From positions 2,231,501 through 2,295,500 of the forward strand of contig NC_066608.1 in assembly GCF_905475345.1 (NCBI RefSeq): a stretch of 64,000 nucleotides of DNA, in the 5' to 3' direction. The notes below the pieces were generated by a model. The model saw only the letters and a list, made by a program, of their open reading frames with translations, made no database searches and was not told the origin of the DNA. This DNA is from Vespula vulgaris. Taxonomy: Eukaryota > Arthropoda > Insecta > Hymenoptera > Vespidae. Position numbers and translations under genes: made by a program. How positions within the stretch are numbered: the stretch's first letter is position 1; each line of letters starts with the position of its first letter. This document shows positions 26,794 through 39,800 of the stretch, one piece after another.

Positions 26794-26917
26794 GGTCTGT
26801 AGGTCTGTCGGTCTGTCGGTCGGTCGGTCGAACGGATGGACAGACAGACAGACGGTCGGTCGGTCGGTCGGTCGGTCTGTCTGTCGGTCTGTCGGTCGGT
26901 TCTTGGTCGGTCCTGTC
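26794..26917. repeat. GGTC/GTCT tetranucleotide array with inverted segment
   Basis: Mixed GGTC and GTCT tetramers, with an internal segment of opposite orientation (GACAGACAGACAGAC at 26,839-26,853). GACAGACAGAC at 26,843-26,853 is perfectly complementary to GTCTGTCTGTC at 26,875-26,885, so the array can fold into an 11-bp stem. It is much less AT-rich than its surroundings. Overlapping frames on both strands (SVGRS and PTDRP types) are by-products. Confidence 0.9.
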
Positions 26918-29343
26918 TTCTTTTCTCCTCTCCTCCTTTGAATGGGGTGTCCCACTAACGATGGAGTTAGAGTAGTGCCGTTCTTCGTGTTCCGCTCGTT
27001 AAATTTTTGCAGGTACTTCAGTTCCTTCAGTTCCTTCAGGTCGGTCTTACACCTGATGATACCTGGATATCATCTGTGTAGGATTTTCTTTATCTTTTTT
27101 TCTTCCTTTTCTTCTTCTTTTCTTTTTTTTGTTATTTCTTTTTTACTATTTCGTTTTTTTTTCTGTTTTTTTTTTTCGTGAATATCAAATTAAAGGAGAA
27201 ATAAAAGACAGGGTCCTCGTCATTAACGCAAAGAAAATCTTTCCTTTCGTTAGGGTGCGATCGTTTTCCTTTTATTTCGATAATGAATGAACTTTTCATT
27301 CGTTTTATGTCAAGTTTCAATGAATTCAGGATTCCTGACGTAGAGACGTCGGTGCAGTTTAAACGACAGTTTGAACATTTTTCGACTAATACGATAATAA
27401 ATAATTATTTTTATAGGTAAATTGTTATTCGTAAAGCTTGAATCTAGGTTTATACGTATTATTAAAAATATGTCATAGAGTATATGTATAATTATTTATT
27501 GGTACTTTATCGATAATGAAATAATACTAGAATGATTGATATAATTGTCTTACGTGATTGACGGATGGAGTAAAGAAACAAAAAATGGTGATAAAAAAGT
27601 CGATCAATAGATTCTTTAAAATTAATTAATTGCATCGATATGTTATGATAATAGAATATGATAATAAAAAAGTATAGTAAATGATAGTACATTAATTATA
27701 AATCGTTTTCTTTTATTCGTCTACTCCGCAAAGGAAAGCAAAACGGGTAACTTTTACTTTCGAGCCAAGCAAGAATCAATACTTTTTGGTACTCCTCCTA
27801 AATTGCTTCTATTCATCTACGACGTATATACACGTACATATATACATTCATATATTTGTGTATGTGTATGTATTTGTATGCGTATATAAGAGGTATGTAC
27901 ATGTGTACGTTCTCATAAAACACAAGAAATTCTTCTATTTGTTCTTTTCATTTCACACGAATTATTCTCATCGTCTATCGCATAAATGATTCATAGATGT
28001 TGCAATACACAATGATAGTATTTTGTACTCTCCCTAAAAAAAGATTTATAATTTACACGTATCACATCCCGACAGATTGGATACGTATTGTAAAAATATC
28101 GTAAGTCGATACGTGTCCAAATGTTTTATCGTCTCTTTCTTTCTTTCTTTCTTTCTTTTTTTATTTCTTGATTTTTTTTTTCTTTCCTTTTTTTCTCCCT
28201 TCCCTTTTTTTTGCGATACATTCAAGCACTTCGACGTTTCCAACGGACCACTCGATTTATTAATCATTCCAATCTGTTCAATCATCCTGTTCGATTCGAA
28301 TAATAATCGGCTTTCCGTGTACTATGCAAAATATATGAAGAATTTGAATGTTTTATAGAAAAGTGCCTTTGCATTTGGCAATAGTTACATATATATATAT
28401 GTATAATTCGTATTACGAGTTGGATTTATTTGATTAGGAATAACTAATCATCGAAACTTATCGTACGATTTCATAGGATTTCTTTATCGAAATTAAAATA
28501 TGCAAAAAGACATTCTCTCATTTATTTATCTAACTATCTATCTATCTCTTTTATTAGCAATTAGAAACCTTCTAAGAGGAAAACTTCTAATTGAATGAAT
28601 GCCTTAAGTATTTGAACATAAACGTGCTTTGCAGAAGCCAGTTTCGCATATGCCACGTAAATTCCAAATCTATATCAAGTGTTCCCGATATCGATTTCTA
28701 CTTTAAGTGCCACCGACGAACATTCGAGTAGGATACTCAACGAATGTGTAAACCATCCTACATTGTTGGCATATTTTATAAACGTCAAAAGTATCCTTCT
28801 GGAATAAATAGTATTTCTATTTATTTCGAAATATTTTGAAATATCATACTTACGTGTGTGTGTGTGTGTGCGTTCATATTTTTTTCGTTTTCCAATTTTT
28901 TTTTTTTTTTTCTTCAGTTTATATAAATATAAGTTATAATTAGTTTCTTATAATTACACCGACGCAAGTAATAAAAATCAAATTAAAAATCATGTTTTAT
29001 TTATTGTTTTCTTTTTAAAGCATTTTAATTATAAGTTCTGAAGATTATAATTATATCTATTAATTGGGTATTCGTATAATTCTACTACCCTACATATAAC
29101 TTATACTTGAGAAACGCATTTATTATTAACTTCTATATATTCCACAATTTTCTCTATACGAAATAGAAAGTATGTAATATGTAATTAGTATACTTTTTCC
29201 AAAGATAAATTCTCCTATATTCTATACGATTCTAAACTATCTCTATTTCGTCTGAAAAGGATGATCGATTAATTATTTTCTATCAAAAAAAAAAAAAAAA
29301 CAAAAAAATATTTACAATTATCTGTTTAAGAAGAAAAAAGAAC

Positions 29344-29375
<32 letters not shown>

Positions 29376-30069
29376 AGAAAGTGGAAAAGAAAAAGATAAA
29401 AAACAATTAGACCAGTTGTTCGTCGAAACGTTAAATTCTCTCTCCTTTTGTGCCTGTTTTTAATTCTCGAAGAGAGAAAAAGGCGCATCACCTAGCATTT
29501 GGCTCTTAGCTTCGATCAATCCGATTAGAAATAGCTGATTAATCAATACGCTTGGATAGACAGAGAAAGAGATAGAGAAAGAAAGAAAAAGGGGTAGGGG
29601 GATTTCGTCAATCTATAAAACTATCTCTTCCTCGAGCAATACTTTCGAGCAGGAAAAAGATTCGGCTCGTTGATAAGATTCGTCCTAAAATGGAAAGTCG
29701 TTGAGAAATGGTGAGAGAATAAAAAACAAAACAAAAAAATAGAAAAAAAAAGATCTATGATCCTTTTACAACGTTAATTAATTACGCCACCTATTTTTCT
29801 TTTTTGTTTTCTTTTTTTTTTTTTTTCTTTCTTTCCATTTTGTAATCTTTCTCTCTAATACATGGCGTTTCACTTTTTTTACTCGCTTTCAATTACACGA
29901 TGATGTAACATACCGTGTTTCTTTTCTTACATAAAACAAATGCAGTGATACGACGAGTGATCGATCTCTTATAATTTCTAATAAATCCTTTTCACTCGCA
30001 CTTATTTACTGTTATTAAATCATTAGTCATATCCCGTGGAATTTATTTTCTAGACAGATGATTCGGGTA

Positions 30070-30109
<40 letters not shown>

Positions 30110-31160
30110 CGACGACGGTGATTTTATCGCGACGTCCTTTCGTTAAAGCAAAAAGAATTAGCTTCCGTTTCAATTTCGTCACGTCCAACACACAAAGATT
30201 ACTCGTAGATTTCTCTAGTCCGGAACTGAGATCTCATTACGATTCCACGCGTGTGTTTGGACTGGATAGAAAGATAAGAGGAAGGACACTGATCCAAAAG
30301 CAATACGAACGACAAAATGATCAGTTCGTAATACCTCATCTGAGATCTTCTTTTTTCTTTCTCTTTTTTTCTCTTTGTCCCTTTTTTCTTTTTTTTTGGA
30401 TCAAATCGTTACGAAAGAAGGAAGAAAGGAAGGAAGGAAGGAAGGAATTAACGTTTCATACGATTTATGTAAACTCAATCGATCGTTTTCTCATGATCTG
30501 TGCTAATCAGGTATTTTTTTTTCCATTTTTGAAAAAAAAGAGAGATCTGATTAATCCTTGATATATTCTAAAATATCCTGTAACAATAATTCGTCTTCGA
30601 TTTTATCGTTAAAAAAAAAAGAATAAAAGAAAATAAAAGGAAAAAAAAATCGAAATGAATTTTGTCAGGACACTTTTTTAAAGCTCGCCATTTGCAATTC
30701 TATTACATATTCCCACTAATCGGGACAAACATCGGACAAACTCGAAGTCGAAATCGATCGATTTAGAATTTTCGTCGATATATCGTATTTGGCAACATTC
30801 GAGACACGAGCGGATCTGTCTAAGCGGAATCTTTTATCACGGCCTTCGTTACCAAAATGCCGACGGGTTTATTTGCTCTCCTCTTTTCTTTATCCGCTTT
30901 TGATTCATAGCTCGATCTCGTGGAGCATTACGTGCCACGAATATTCTTTTGAGAAAGACATTTTCACGAAAGCAATTTTACTAAAAATCCATTCGCCTTT
31001 TTGCATCATTGTTTTCAAAAAAAAAAAAAAAAAAAAAAAGGAAAAAGAAATGAAAACAAACAAATAGAAGAAAAAATAGAAAAGAAAGAAAAGAAAAATT
31101 CTATCGAAATATCAATCAAAAATGAATATTAATTCGATATTTTAGAAAGAGAAAGAGAGA
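26918..31160. other. Gene-poor AT-rich stretch
   Basis: No supported gene. It holds T-rich runs, a (TTTC)n tract at about 28,133-28,157, (GT)n at about 28,855-28,870, (GA)n at about 29,352-29,374 and a (GAT)n tract at 30,070-30,117. A less AT-rich block lies at about 28,620-28,770 with a 7-bp inverted repeat (GTAGGAT 28,728-28,734, ATCCTAC 28,755-28,761). Confidence 0.7.
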
Positions 31161-31170
31161 GAAAAAAACA

Positions 31171-31720
31171 CGACGATTTTTCTTCATAAATTAATTGCGA
31201 TCCTCATTACGCTGTGTCTTTCGTTATGAAAACTTTATGGAAATTAATTGAAGATGAAGTCATGGTGTCGAACAAAAAAAAAAAAAAAGAAAAAAAGACT
31301 CGCTGATTTCGTCATAAATAAATTGCGATCCATTACGTTTTCTCTTTCGTCGTGAAAACTTTATGAAAGTCAATGGAAGATGGTTTCGAAAAAAAATAGA
31401 AAAAAAAACTTGACGATTCCGTCATAAATAAATCGCGACTCGTTACGTTATCTCCAGTTATAAAAACTTCATCATGTCGAAAAACTTTATTGAAGCCGAT
31501 TGAAGATGGATTCGTGATTTCGGGAAAAAAAATAAATAAATAAAAAAATGGAAAAAGCACCGACAGATTTTTTTACATAAACAAATACTTTAGCTTTACG
31601 TTATCTTTCGTTATAAAAAATAAACTCATAGGAGCCTCGATTAACGATTGATCCGTTATTTCGATTTTGAAAAAAAATTCGACGATTTCATCATAAATGA
31701 ATTGCGATTCGTCACGATGA
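31171..31720. repeat. Degenerate tandem repeat, 110-150-bp units
   Basis: Five units start at about 31,171, 31,301, 31,411, 31,561 and 31,680. The shared order is GACGATTTCGTCATAAATAA, ATTGCGATTCGTTACG, TTATCTTTCGTTATGAAAAC, TTTATGAAA, ATTGAAGATGGATT, then an A-rich spacer of variable length. The variable spacer explains the uneven period. The last unit is truncated. Confidence 0.8.
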
Positions 31721-31778
31721 ATGACAAACGCCACTCGTTCAATTCAAACTATTCGAATTTCATTCGAACTCGAAATTT

Positions 31779-31826
<48 letters not shown>

Positions 31827-33453
31827 CGTATGAAAGTCGGTCGAAGTCTAAAGTTCGTGAATGAAATTTCGTCTTTAGAGAGGATTCTCGACGATATCAT
31901 AAAAAGGTACGAATTTGTCGTTCAATACCACCTAGGTACCGCTCGAACGATGGCAACGGTTCGCCATGACGTTTTAGAATATTCTTTCGAATTTTATGAA
32001 AACGAAATAATCTTGGAAAATCGTTTGCTCGATATTGTCAACATATCTGAATGTAAAATTCTTTCTTTTTTTTTTTTTTTTTTTTTTTAACAATAGTTAT
32101 ATATCTTTGAACAAGGACGAAATACGTAGTTTAAAAAAAGAAAAGAATGTATACGGAAAAAAATAAATAAATAAATAAATGTCTTCGATTACTACGAGTT
32201 ATTAAAAAAACTAAATACATTATAAAATTCTTTTAGTATTCATATCTACGACAGAAAAAAAAGGTATGTAAATTTATTGAATCCTGATAAAAAAAAAAGA
32301 AAGAAGAAGAAGGGAAGAAAAGAAAGAAAGGAAAAGAAGAAAAAGAATAAAAGGAAAAAAAAAAGGGAAAAAATTCGAAAGAGTTGACGGAAAAAATGTC
32401 TTACTACTTGAAGCTAAATAGCCATGAAAATCCATAGTGACGTAAAACGGAGATAGGCACGAGGAATAGTCATCAATCACGTTGATTCACGGGCGAATAT
32501 TTCTGACGATCCTTATCCTCTAAAGGATAATCCTAACGGATATTCTTCTGAAAATGAAATTTTTCATTCGTACCACCTGCGAAATATCCGTTGAATTTAC
32601 CGAAAAATGCGTGTATCATTCGTATATTGACATACCTACTACATACATATATACATATACGTACATATATATATATATAATATGTAAATATATTATGTAT
32701 ATATACATACATATATGTACATCCTAATACATACATATATATATATATATATGTATGTATGTATGTATATATATGTTAACATTCATGTAAAAGAAGAATT
32801 CCTATAAAATAGCATAGGATATTATTATCCTTTTCTCAGATCGATGAGGCGTCAGGAATGGCGTAAAAAGAGAAAGAGTAGACTGAGAGGAAGAAAGAAG
32901 GGAGGAGTTAGTAGACGAGTTCATTTTATATCACCGTGATTTACGAGGCTTCCTTCATAATAAAATAGCTACGAGAAAGAACTTGGAGTTACCACATTTC
33001 GCCATCTTCCATTCTCATTCCTCCTGTATACTTCTAAAAGGAAATCGTTTAACCTCGATGTTGAATATTTCTGACCTTATAAAAAAAAGACAAATAAAAG
33101 AAAAAAAAAAAAAAGAAATGAAAATAAGAAAATCGAAGGCAGTTCGTAGGTACCTAGCAATGGATGGTATCCTTGCATCAAAAGTTTTATTCTTATACCA
33201 CTACGTGTTCGGCTAGTGAACTCGTAAATGGTAAACGTGTGATGAAATTTTTACAAGCACACACGCATACATATACAAACTCACTTACACACAAACTCAT
33301 CCACATATAAGTTCGACATTATGTATATGTATTAGGGATTATATCTTATGAATTTTTATCTACTTTAATTTTATTTTTTTTTTTTTATGTATTTCATAAA
33401 TACAAATCTAGTGAGAGGATCATTCTCATGAAAATGGAGTTTGAAAATGAAAG

Positions 33454-33537
<84 letters not shown>

Positions 33538-33633
33538 CATTATTATTATTATATAATTGTTCTTTTTCGTTTCTTTTCTTTTCTTTTCTTCCTCCCTTTT
33601 ATTAACTCTCACTGTTCTTTTCATTTCGTTTAG
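31721..33633. other. AT-rich stretch upstream of the first visible MDN1 exon
   Basis: If MDN1 is intact this is intron. It holds (TA)n at 31,781-31,819, a T-run at about 32,068-32,088, a purine-rich block at 32,285-32,375, TACATA-type repeats at 32,640-32,775 and a (TTA)n array at 33,456-33,553. A plus-strand frame at 31,818-32,090 crosses less repetitive DNA but has no resemblance to midasin or any family I know. The splice acceptor TTTCGTTTAG ends at 33,633. Confidence 0.6.
33456..33553. repeat. (TTA)n trinucleotide array
   Basis: About 98 bases of TTA/ATT triplets with one interruption. It ends about 80 bases upstream of the first visible MDN1 exon and so lies inside the presumed intron. 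Confidence 0.95.
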
Positions 33634-33853
33634 ATCGATTATAATCGACATCTGGAAGAATTGCTCGAGCGGACGGAAGACTTGCTCTTGGAAAGTTTGA
33701 AGAGAAAAATCCATAACAACGACTTGGAACAACTTGCCAGTTATCATGCTCTCTTAGAAAGAGTGAAGCGTCTTTCAGACGGTAAATTGATTTATTCGTA
33801 TTTAATAAATGTCTGTAATATTTATAATACTTTTATCATAAAAATTACCGTCG

Positions 33854-33895
<42 letters not shown>

Positions 33896-36800
33896 TATTG
33901 ATCTTTCGTGAAATTCTAGATGAAAACGATAACACGAGAACAATGGCTTCGGAAACGCAGCTCTTTTTGCGGAAGAGCGACGAATTGTCAAAGCTGGTTT
34001 CAAAAATAAAAACTTTGGAACCTTCTTACGAGTTCGCGTTAAAAGAAATCGAGATTAAGTTGGAAGCATTGTCAACGTTCGTAGAAAAAGAGAAATGTTT
34101 AAATGCTGGTGGCAAGTTTGAATGGGTCGATAGCGTATTAGTGAAGGTAAGATTTGTCGCTCGAAATGTCTCTTTTGTTCAATAAAAATTATCGCTGTTC
34201 GAAGTAAAAAGGAATTTTTTTGTAAATAATAATAACAACAATAAAATTGTTCAGTGTCTTCGTGATGGCACGTGGCTTCTCATCGATCAAGTAAATCTCT
34301 GCAGTCCAGCGGTGTTGGACCGACTTAATGGGTTATTAGAACCAAATGGTGTTCTAACCATCGGCGAAAGAGGAGTCGATAATCATGGAAATGTGATCAC
34401 CATTAAGCCGCATAAAAATTTTCGCTTGTTCTTAACGATGGATCCTCGTTATGGAGAAATTTCCAGGTAGATATTATGGTGCGAACCAAAAGAAGAAAAT
34501 AAAAAGAAAAGAAAGAAAAGAAAGAAGTTCTATCGAATATCGAAAAAGATTGGAAACGATGTTAATTAAAAGCATTTAATTATATCCCAATATTAACAAA
34601 TATCGATTATCGAACATAGATAGCTCCATTAAATTCCTTGAAATATGATTCTATTTTTGTAATTTATATTATAGCATAACGATAAAAATTAATTAAGATT
34701 ATCATGTTTCGTCGATTGATCTAATGTTTTCTATATATATGTATGTGTATATTGATTTTTTTTCAGGGCAATGCGTAATCGTGGTGTAGAAATTTACATG
34801 ATTGGTCCAAAAGAAAATATTCATTACGATCGAATGGATTTGAAATCGATGTTACATCATTATGGAATAACTAAGTGTCATCATCAAAGAGCTTTAGTTG
34901 AGATATACGAAAGAATGTCGAAAGAAATCGTTACGATCGATAAACTCAATATAGTTGACCTAATGCATTCCGCATTTCTGGTTGCTCGTCGACTTACTCG
35001 CGGTTTTCCCTCAAGGCAGGCAATTAGAATCGCGTGCATTGACGTGTACATCAAAGCCAGGTCAACGAGGACGCCAGAAATAAAAGAATTTTTGGTCTCC
35101 GTAATCGAGGAAATTATTGATGCTTTCATAATAAGCAATAGTAATAATAATTTTGTTGATCTTGATGCAGCTACTTGGAGCATTAGAAATATACAAGAAA
35201 ATACTAAACTAACGATTATCAGACAGGAAGGTCTTCTATTAAAATCAGCCATTGAGATATATAAATCTAATCCCATGAAAAATGATTTAACACCGACGTC
35301 GAGTTGTTGGAACGATATGGTCGATTTAATGGCGAATAAAAAATTGGAAATGTTAAACGTTGACGTTAAACAAGTCTTACCTTATTTATTGATAGATCTT
35401 TATGAAAGATCTACGTTGACCGACGTTGAGATCAGAAATTTGTGGTTCTCCAAAATGTTGACCAAAGAAAAAAATACTCTTCTAATGGATCTTGCGAGAA
35501 AGAACAATTTATTGGCGGATGAAGTTTTGTCATTTAACTTTCATATAGCCAAGAGATCTTTACCTTGGGATCTTGCATTTTTACCAGGGATTGCGGTTAA
35601 CGACACAAACGATGAAGTAATGAATGACGCTAATAAACTAGCTTTACTGTTATATTTGCGAACTATGATCATTATAGATGATACGATCTTGGATGAAAGT
35701 TTAGTTGATGAGAAAGAGAAAACAATGTCTGTGAAGCAATACTCCAATGCAATATATCATAGTAAGTATGGATTTGTAAATAGAATATATATAAATATAC
35801 ATGCATACATACATACATACATACATATATACATATATATATGTATGTATGTATGTATGTGTTAACAATTATGAAAGTGGTCTAAATCAACGTTTTCACA
35901 CATGCATTTCTTTTTCTCTTTTTTTGGTCACACGCTATTTTTTTCTTTTTTTCTTTTTTTCTAAGTCTGTTAATTACATGAAAGAATTATGTTTCAAGAA
36001 TAAATATATTTACTTTAAACGTCAAACTGTCTCAAAGTGAAAAATATATATGATTTACGTCGCATTCATAATCACTTTCTTTTTTCAGATAAACTTACGT
36101 CGAACATAAAGAACCAACCGCTTCTAACTGATTATGTAAAATTGGTTTATCAAACAAATACGTGCATTCATTCACTACTCAGAGATAATGCTTTGTTAAT
36201 AAATAACGAAGCTTATGTGGAATTCAGACAAGGTTTGAAATATTGCAACAGATTTCTTCAATTGGGTGAAACGACTTTGATAAATAAATCCGAAAGACAA
36301 ATAATAAATCTTGAAGAAATGACTCTGTTATTAAGAGTATATTACAGATGGTTGATTAAATTTGTATATAAATTATATCGAGTTTGTAAAACGGATTCCA
36401 CGATATCTGAGATAACGATTAACGAAATGAACAATTTTTTCGTTATGGTGAATGAAATAAATCATTTGTTATTGTCGACCCATGATCCGTTTAAAAAAAT
36501 AACGAAACTTATAAAAAAGCATTTAATATTGCCCTTACCACATATTTCTGAGACGTCGATGAGCGTACACGTAAAGATAAGAAAAACATTAAAAAGTTTT
36601 TTACCATGGGACGATGGTACTAATGATCAGTCTATAAAAAAAGAGCTTAAGATAATATCTATTCAAACGAACGATGCAATAACGATGCGTTATCAGATGA
36701 TATCTTTGTGGACTAAAATTTATTCTAATCCGATATCAGATAATTCTGTTTTACAGGGAATATCCGAAATCGAAGAATTTTGCGAATCGAATCATTTCAA

Positions 36801-39800
36801 TCTAAATACGCCAATGGAAGTATCCATGGTTTTAGAAAAAATCAATTCTATCGATCCAAAAGAATTGATCAAGATGTCTTCAAATATACAATTGTGGCCA
36901 ATTTACGAATACTTATTTTTATTACTAGCACATAGCTCTTATAGACAAGTTTGTGAAAACACGACGAACAATGATACCTCCTTAGAAAATTTGTTAGAAA
37001 GTTTTGCCAAAGTACCCAGCATACCTGCCAATTTGATTGCCATATTATCTACGATATTTTCTAACGAGACAGACTCGAATCAACGAATGTTATTGATGCC
37101 TGAATTATGCGTCCTCTTATCTCAATTTACTCAGAACAGTTATGCTGTAAAGGATTCTAAAATGCTTTTACATTGGAATGGTATAAGTAACGATGATGTA
37201 GAAACGTCTATTGTCATTTATGATGTTCCTAAGGTAAAGTAATAATATAATATCTAATATATATCTATAGATATATACATGTAGATATCTAGTAATAGTA
37301 TCAAAATATAATTTTATATTAAAATAATTCATAATAAATTCTTATATATCTACATTTTTATATTTAGACAAATCAACACGTCGGTGGAACTATATTGATG
37401 AATTTAATACTCGAATTGATATTGCAAAGAACAGAACAACGTAAAGAAGATAGAATTCTTGCTGCAACGACATTAGGCACGTACACGTCTCGTACTGAAC
37501 AATTAAATAATTTGAACGATATATTGTGGCACAACAGCGTTAGTTTAACATCAAAATGTTACAATTGTACCAACAATGATTTTGCTATAATGAAATTTTA
37601 TTTGAATTTGTATATGTCTGCTGTAGAAGACATGTACTCTGAAAATGATGTTGAAAAATTAATCGTTTCTACGATTGAAAAGCAAGGGAACCAGAAAAAG
37701 AATGAAATAGAAAGCACATATTTGAACGAATATCTAAAACCTATAGACGAATTACGTGAAATAAGAAAGAAATTTAGGAACGTAGATATGAATGACGATG
37801 TTGTCGAAAGAGGAAGAACATGGATATTAATTGGATACTTGGAACTTTTGATATTTGGAAATTTGGGTTATATCGATCCTGTACATAAGATTAGTTTGAA
37901 ACTAAAATGTCTAGAAGAAGATATCGAAGATTGTAAGACAGCGATATATATAAATTCGTTGCAGTCTCATATTTTGAAAACGTCTAACGAAAACGTTCAT
38001 CCTCGATATTTAGCGATGAGAAAATATTTAGAGACGGTATCCAAAGAAAAAGATAATCTGAAACTTTCAAAAGCTTTCCGACCATCATCGACAGACTTTA
38101 CGATGTTGAGTAAAGACGTTATGAATTTTAGAAATACAATTACGTCTTACGAAATAATATACAAACACATCGATCGTTTAACATTTGCTATAAATATGAT
38201 TGAAGAAAATCCATCGAAAGAATCTATCAAAATTGCTGAGGATGCATTAAGAGAAGGAGAAACGTGGTACTTATCGGTACAACGTTTTGCAGAGCAAATA
38301 GAGATTAAATATTATTCTTTTTATCCTGACATAGTCCTTCCTTTACTCGTATCATTGATACATTTAAAGCAAGGTATTTCCCTTTTAATTAATGAAACGG
38401 AAAAAGGAATAACTTCTATCATAGCAGATTCTAAAAAAGGCAACTTAGAGAAATTAATTTATAACATGATTCGTTATCCAACTATTGGATCGGGACAAGA
38501 GAATTTATTAAATTTAGTTAATACGTGTACATCAAATTATACCAAACTCGTCATTAGTAAAAGCTTACGTTTAGAAGATAGTTCGGTCTCTGTTAAAGAA
38601 CAATTCCGTATCGTTAAATGCGCCTTGTACGAATTATATAATTATATCGTATTAAACAGAGATTTGTCAAAAGATCATTGGGAATTATTGAACGAATCGT
38701 TGAAACAACTTGTGACCATATGGAAACAACAGCAAGAGGAAACTGAAAAACGAGCAGCGGAAAAAGAATGTCTTTACAAGAATAAATCTCTTCCGACAAA
38801 TAATGACGATGACGAAGATCTTATTTCCGAACTTGAACAGTTCTTTCCAACTTATCGAGAGAGGGATTTCGGTGACATAGAAAATGCTATGGAAATGAAT
38901 TTAGAAGAAACTGTTACATCCACGGAATTAAAAGAATCCTATAACGATATCATTTCGTACGACGATATTAAAGAAATTCAACAAATTCATTCTACAATCG
39001 TTACGTCTTTCGTAAAGTGCGAATGGATATTCCGTGAAAACGATAACGTAGAACCTAATTACATTCGTCCTTTGTTACAACGATACGAAATAGCACATCT
39101 GTTGTTAAAGAATATTAAATTCAATCTAAATGAAAATTTCACATCAAAGTTATATAACAGTTTACATATGTTAGTGTCGCAATCATTGCAGACTACTGAA
39201 AATGAAAGTACCCAACAAATGATGTTCAATATGATCAAAGCGTATAAAAAATCTTATGATTTTTATAAAGATTCTAATATTCAAGAAGTAAAGCAATGTT
39301 TGCCATTGTGTGAATGTATTCTAACTAGGATCAATGAATTTTTACAACAATGGTCCGAACATCCTACTTTGAAATCGATAAAAAGTATTATTGAAAGAAT
39401 TTATGGTTTCCCAGTTACGTCTCCTGTTGCAAGATTTTTAACAGGTTTAGAATTATTACTAGTAAAGTTACATCAGTGGGAAGAAAATGCTCATAGCGGG
39501 GTTACCTTGTCGAATGATATTTTAACATTGACGCAACAAATTATTTCATGGAGAAAACTTGAATTAACTTGTTGGAAGAGTTGTCTCGATACAGCCTTTG
39601 AAAATTTACGATCACAAACATCCAAATGGTGGTTTTATCTCTATGCATTAATCGAGAGTTATGTATTTAAGTCTGTATCTATGGTGACATCGTCGAATAT
39701 CATCAAAGAAAATGAATCTATCGATAAAAAGAAATTGATTGAATTATTAGAACGATTTATCAATGAATCGCCTCTCGCTGAATTTGAAACAAGACTTGAT

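Noticed and set aside
26669..26955. Frames SVGRSVGRS (plus) and DRPTDRPT (minus)
   Set aside because: Translation of the GGTC/GTCT tetranucleotide array; no non-repeat domain on either side.
30058..30561. 167-codon plus-strand frame starting MIRVMMMMM
   Set aside because: The start is the (GAT)n array and the remainder includes T-rich and AAGG-repeat translation; no motif recognised.
31818..32090. 90-codon plus-strand frame upstream of MDN1
   Set aside because: Considered as a missing MDN1 exon. The text (SLERILDDIIKRYEFVVQYH) does not resemble midasin AAA sequence and it ends in a T-run.
34884..35276. 130-codon minus-strand frame opposite MDN1
   Set aside because: Antisense shadow of a confidently assigned MDN1 exon; Ser/Leu/Ile-rich with no domain.
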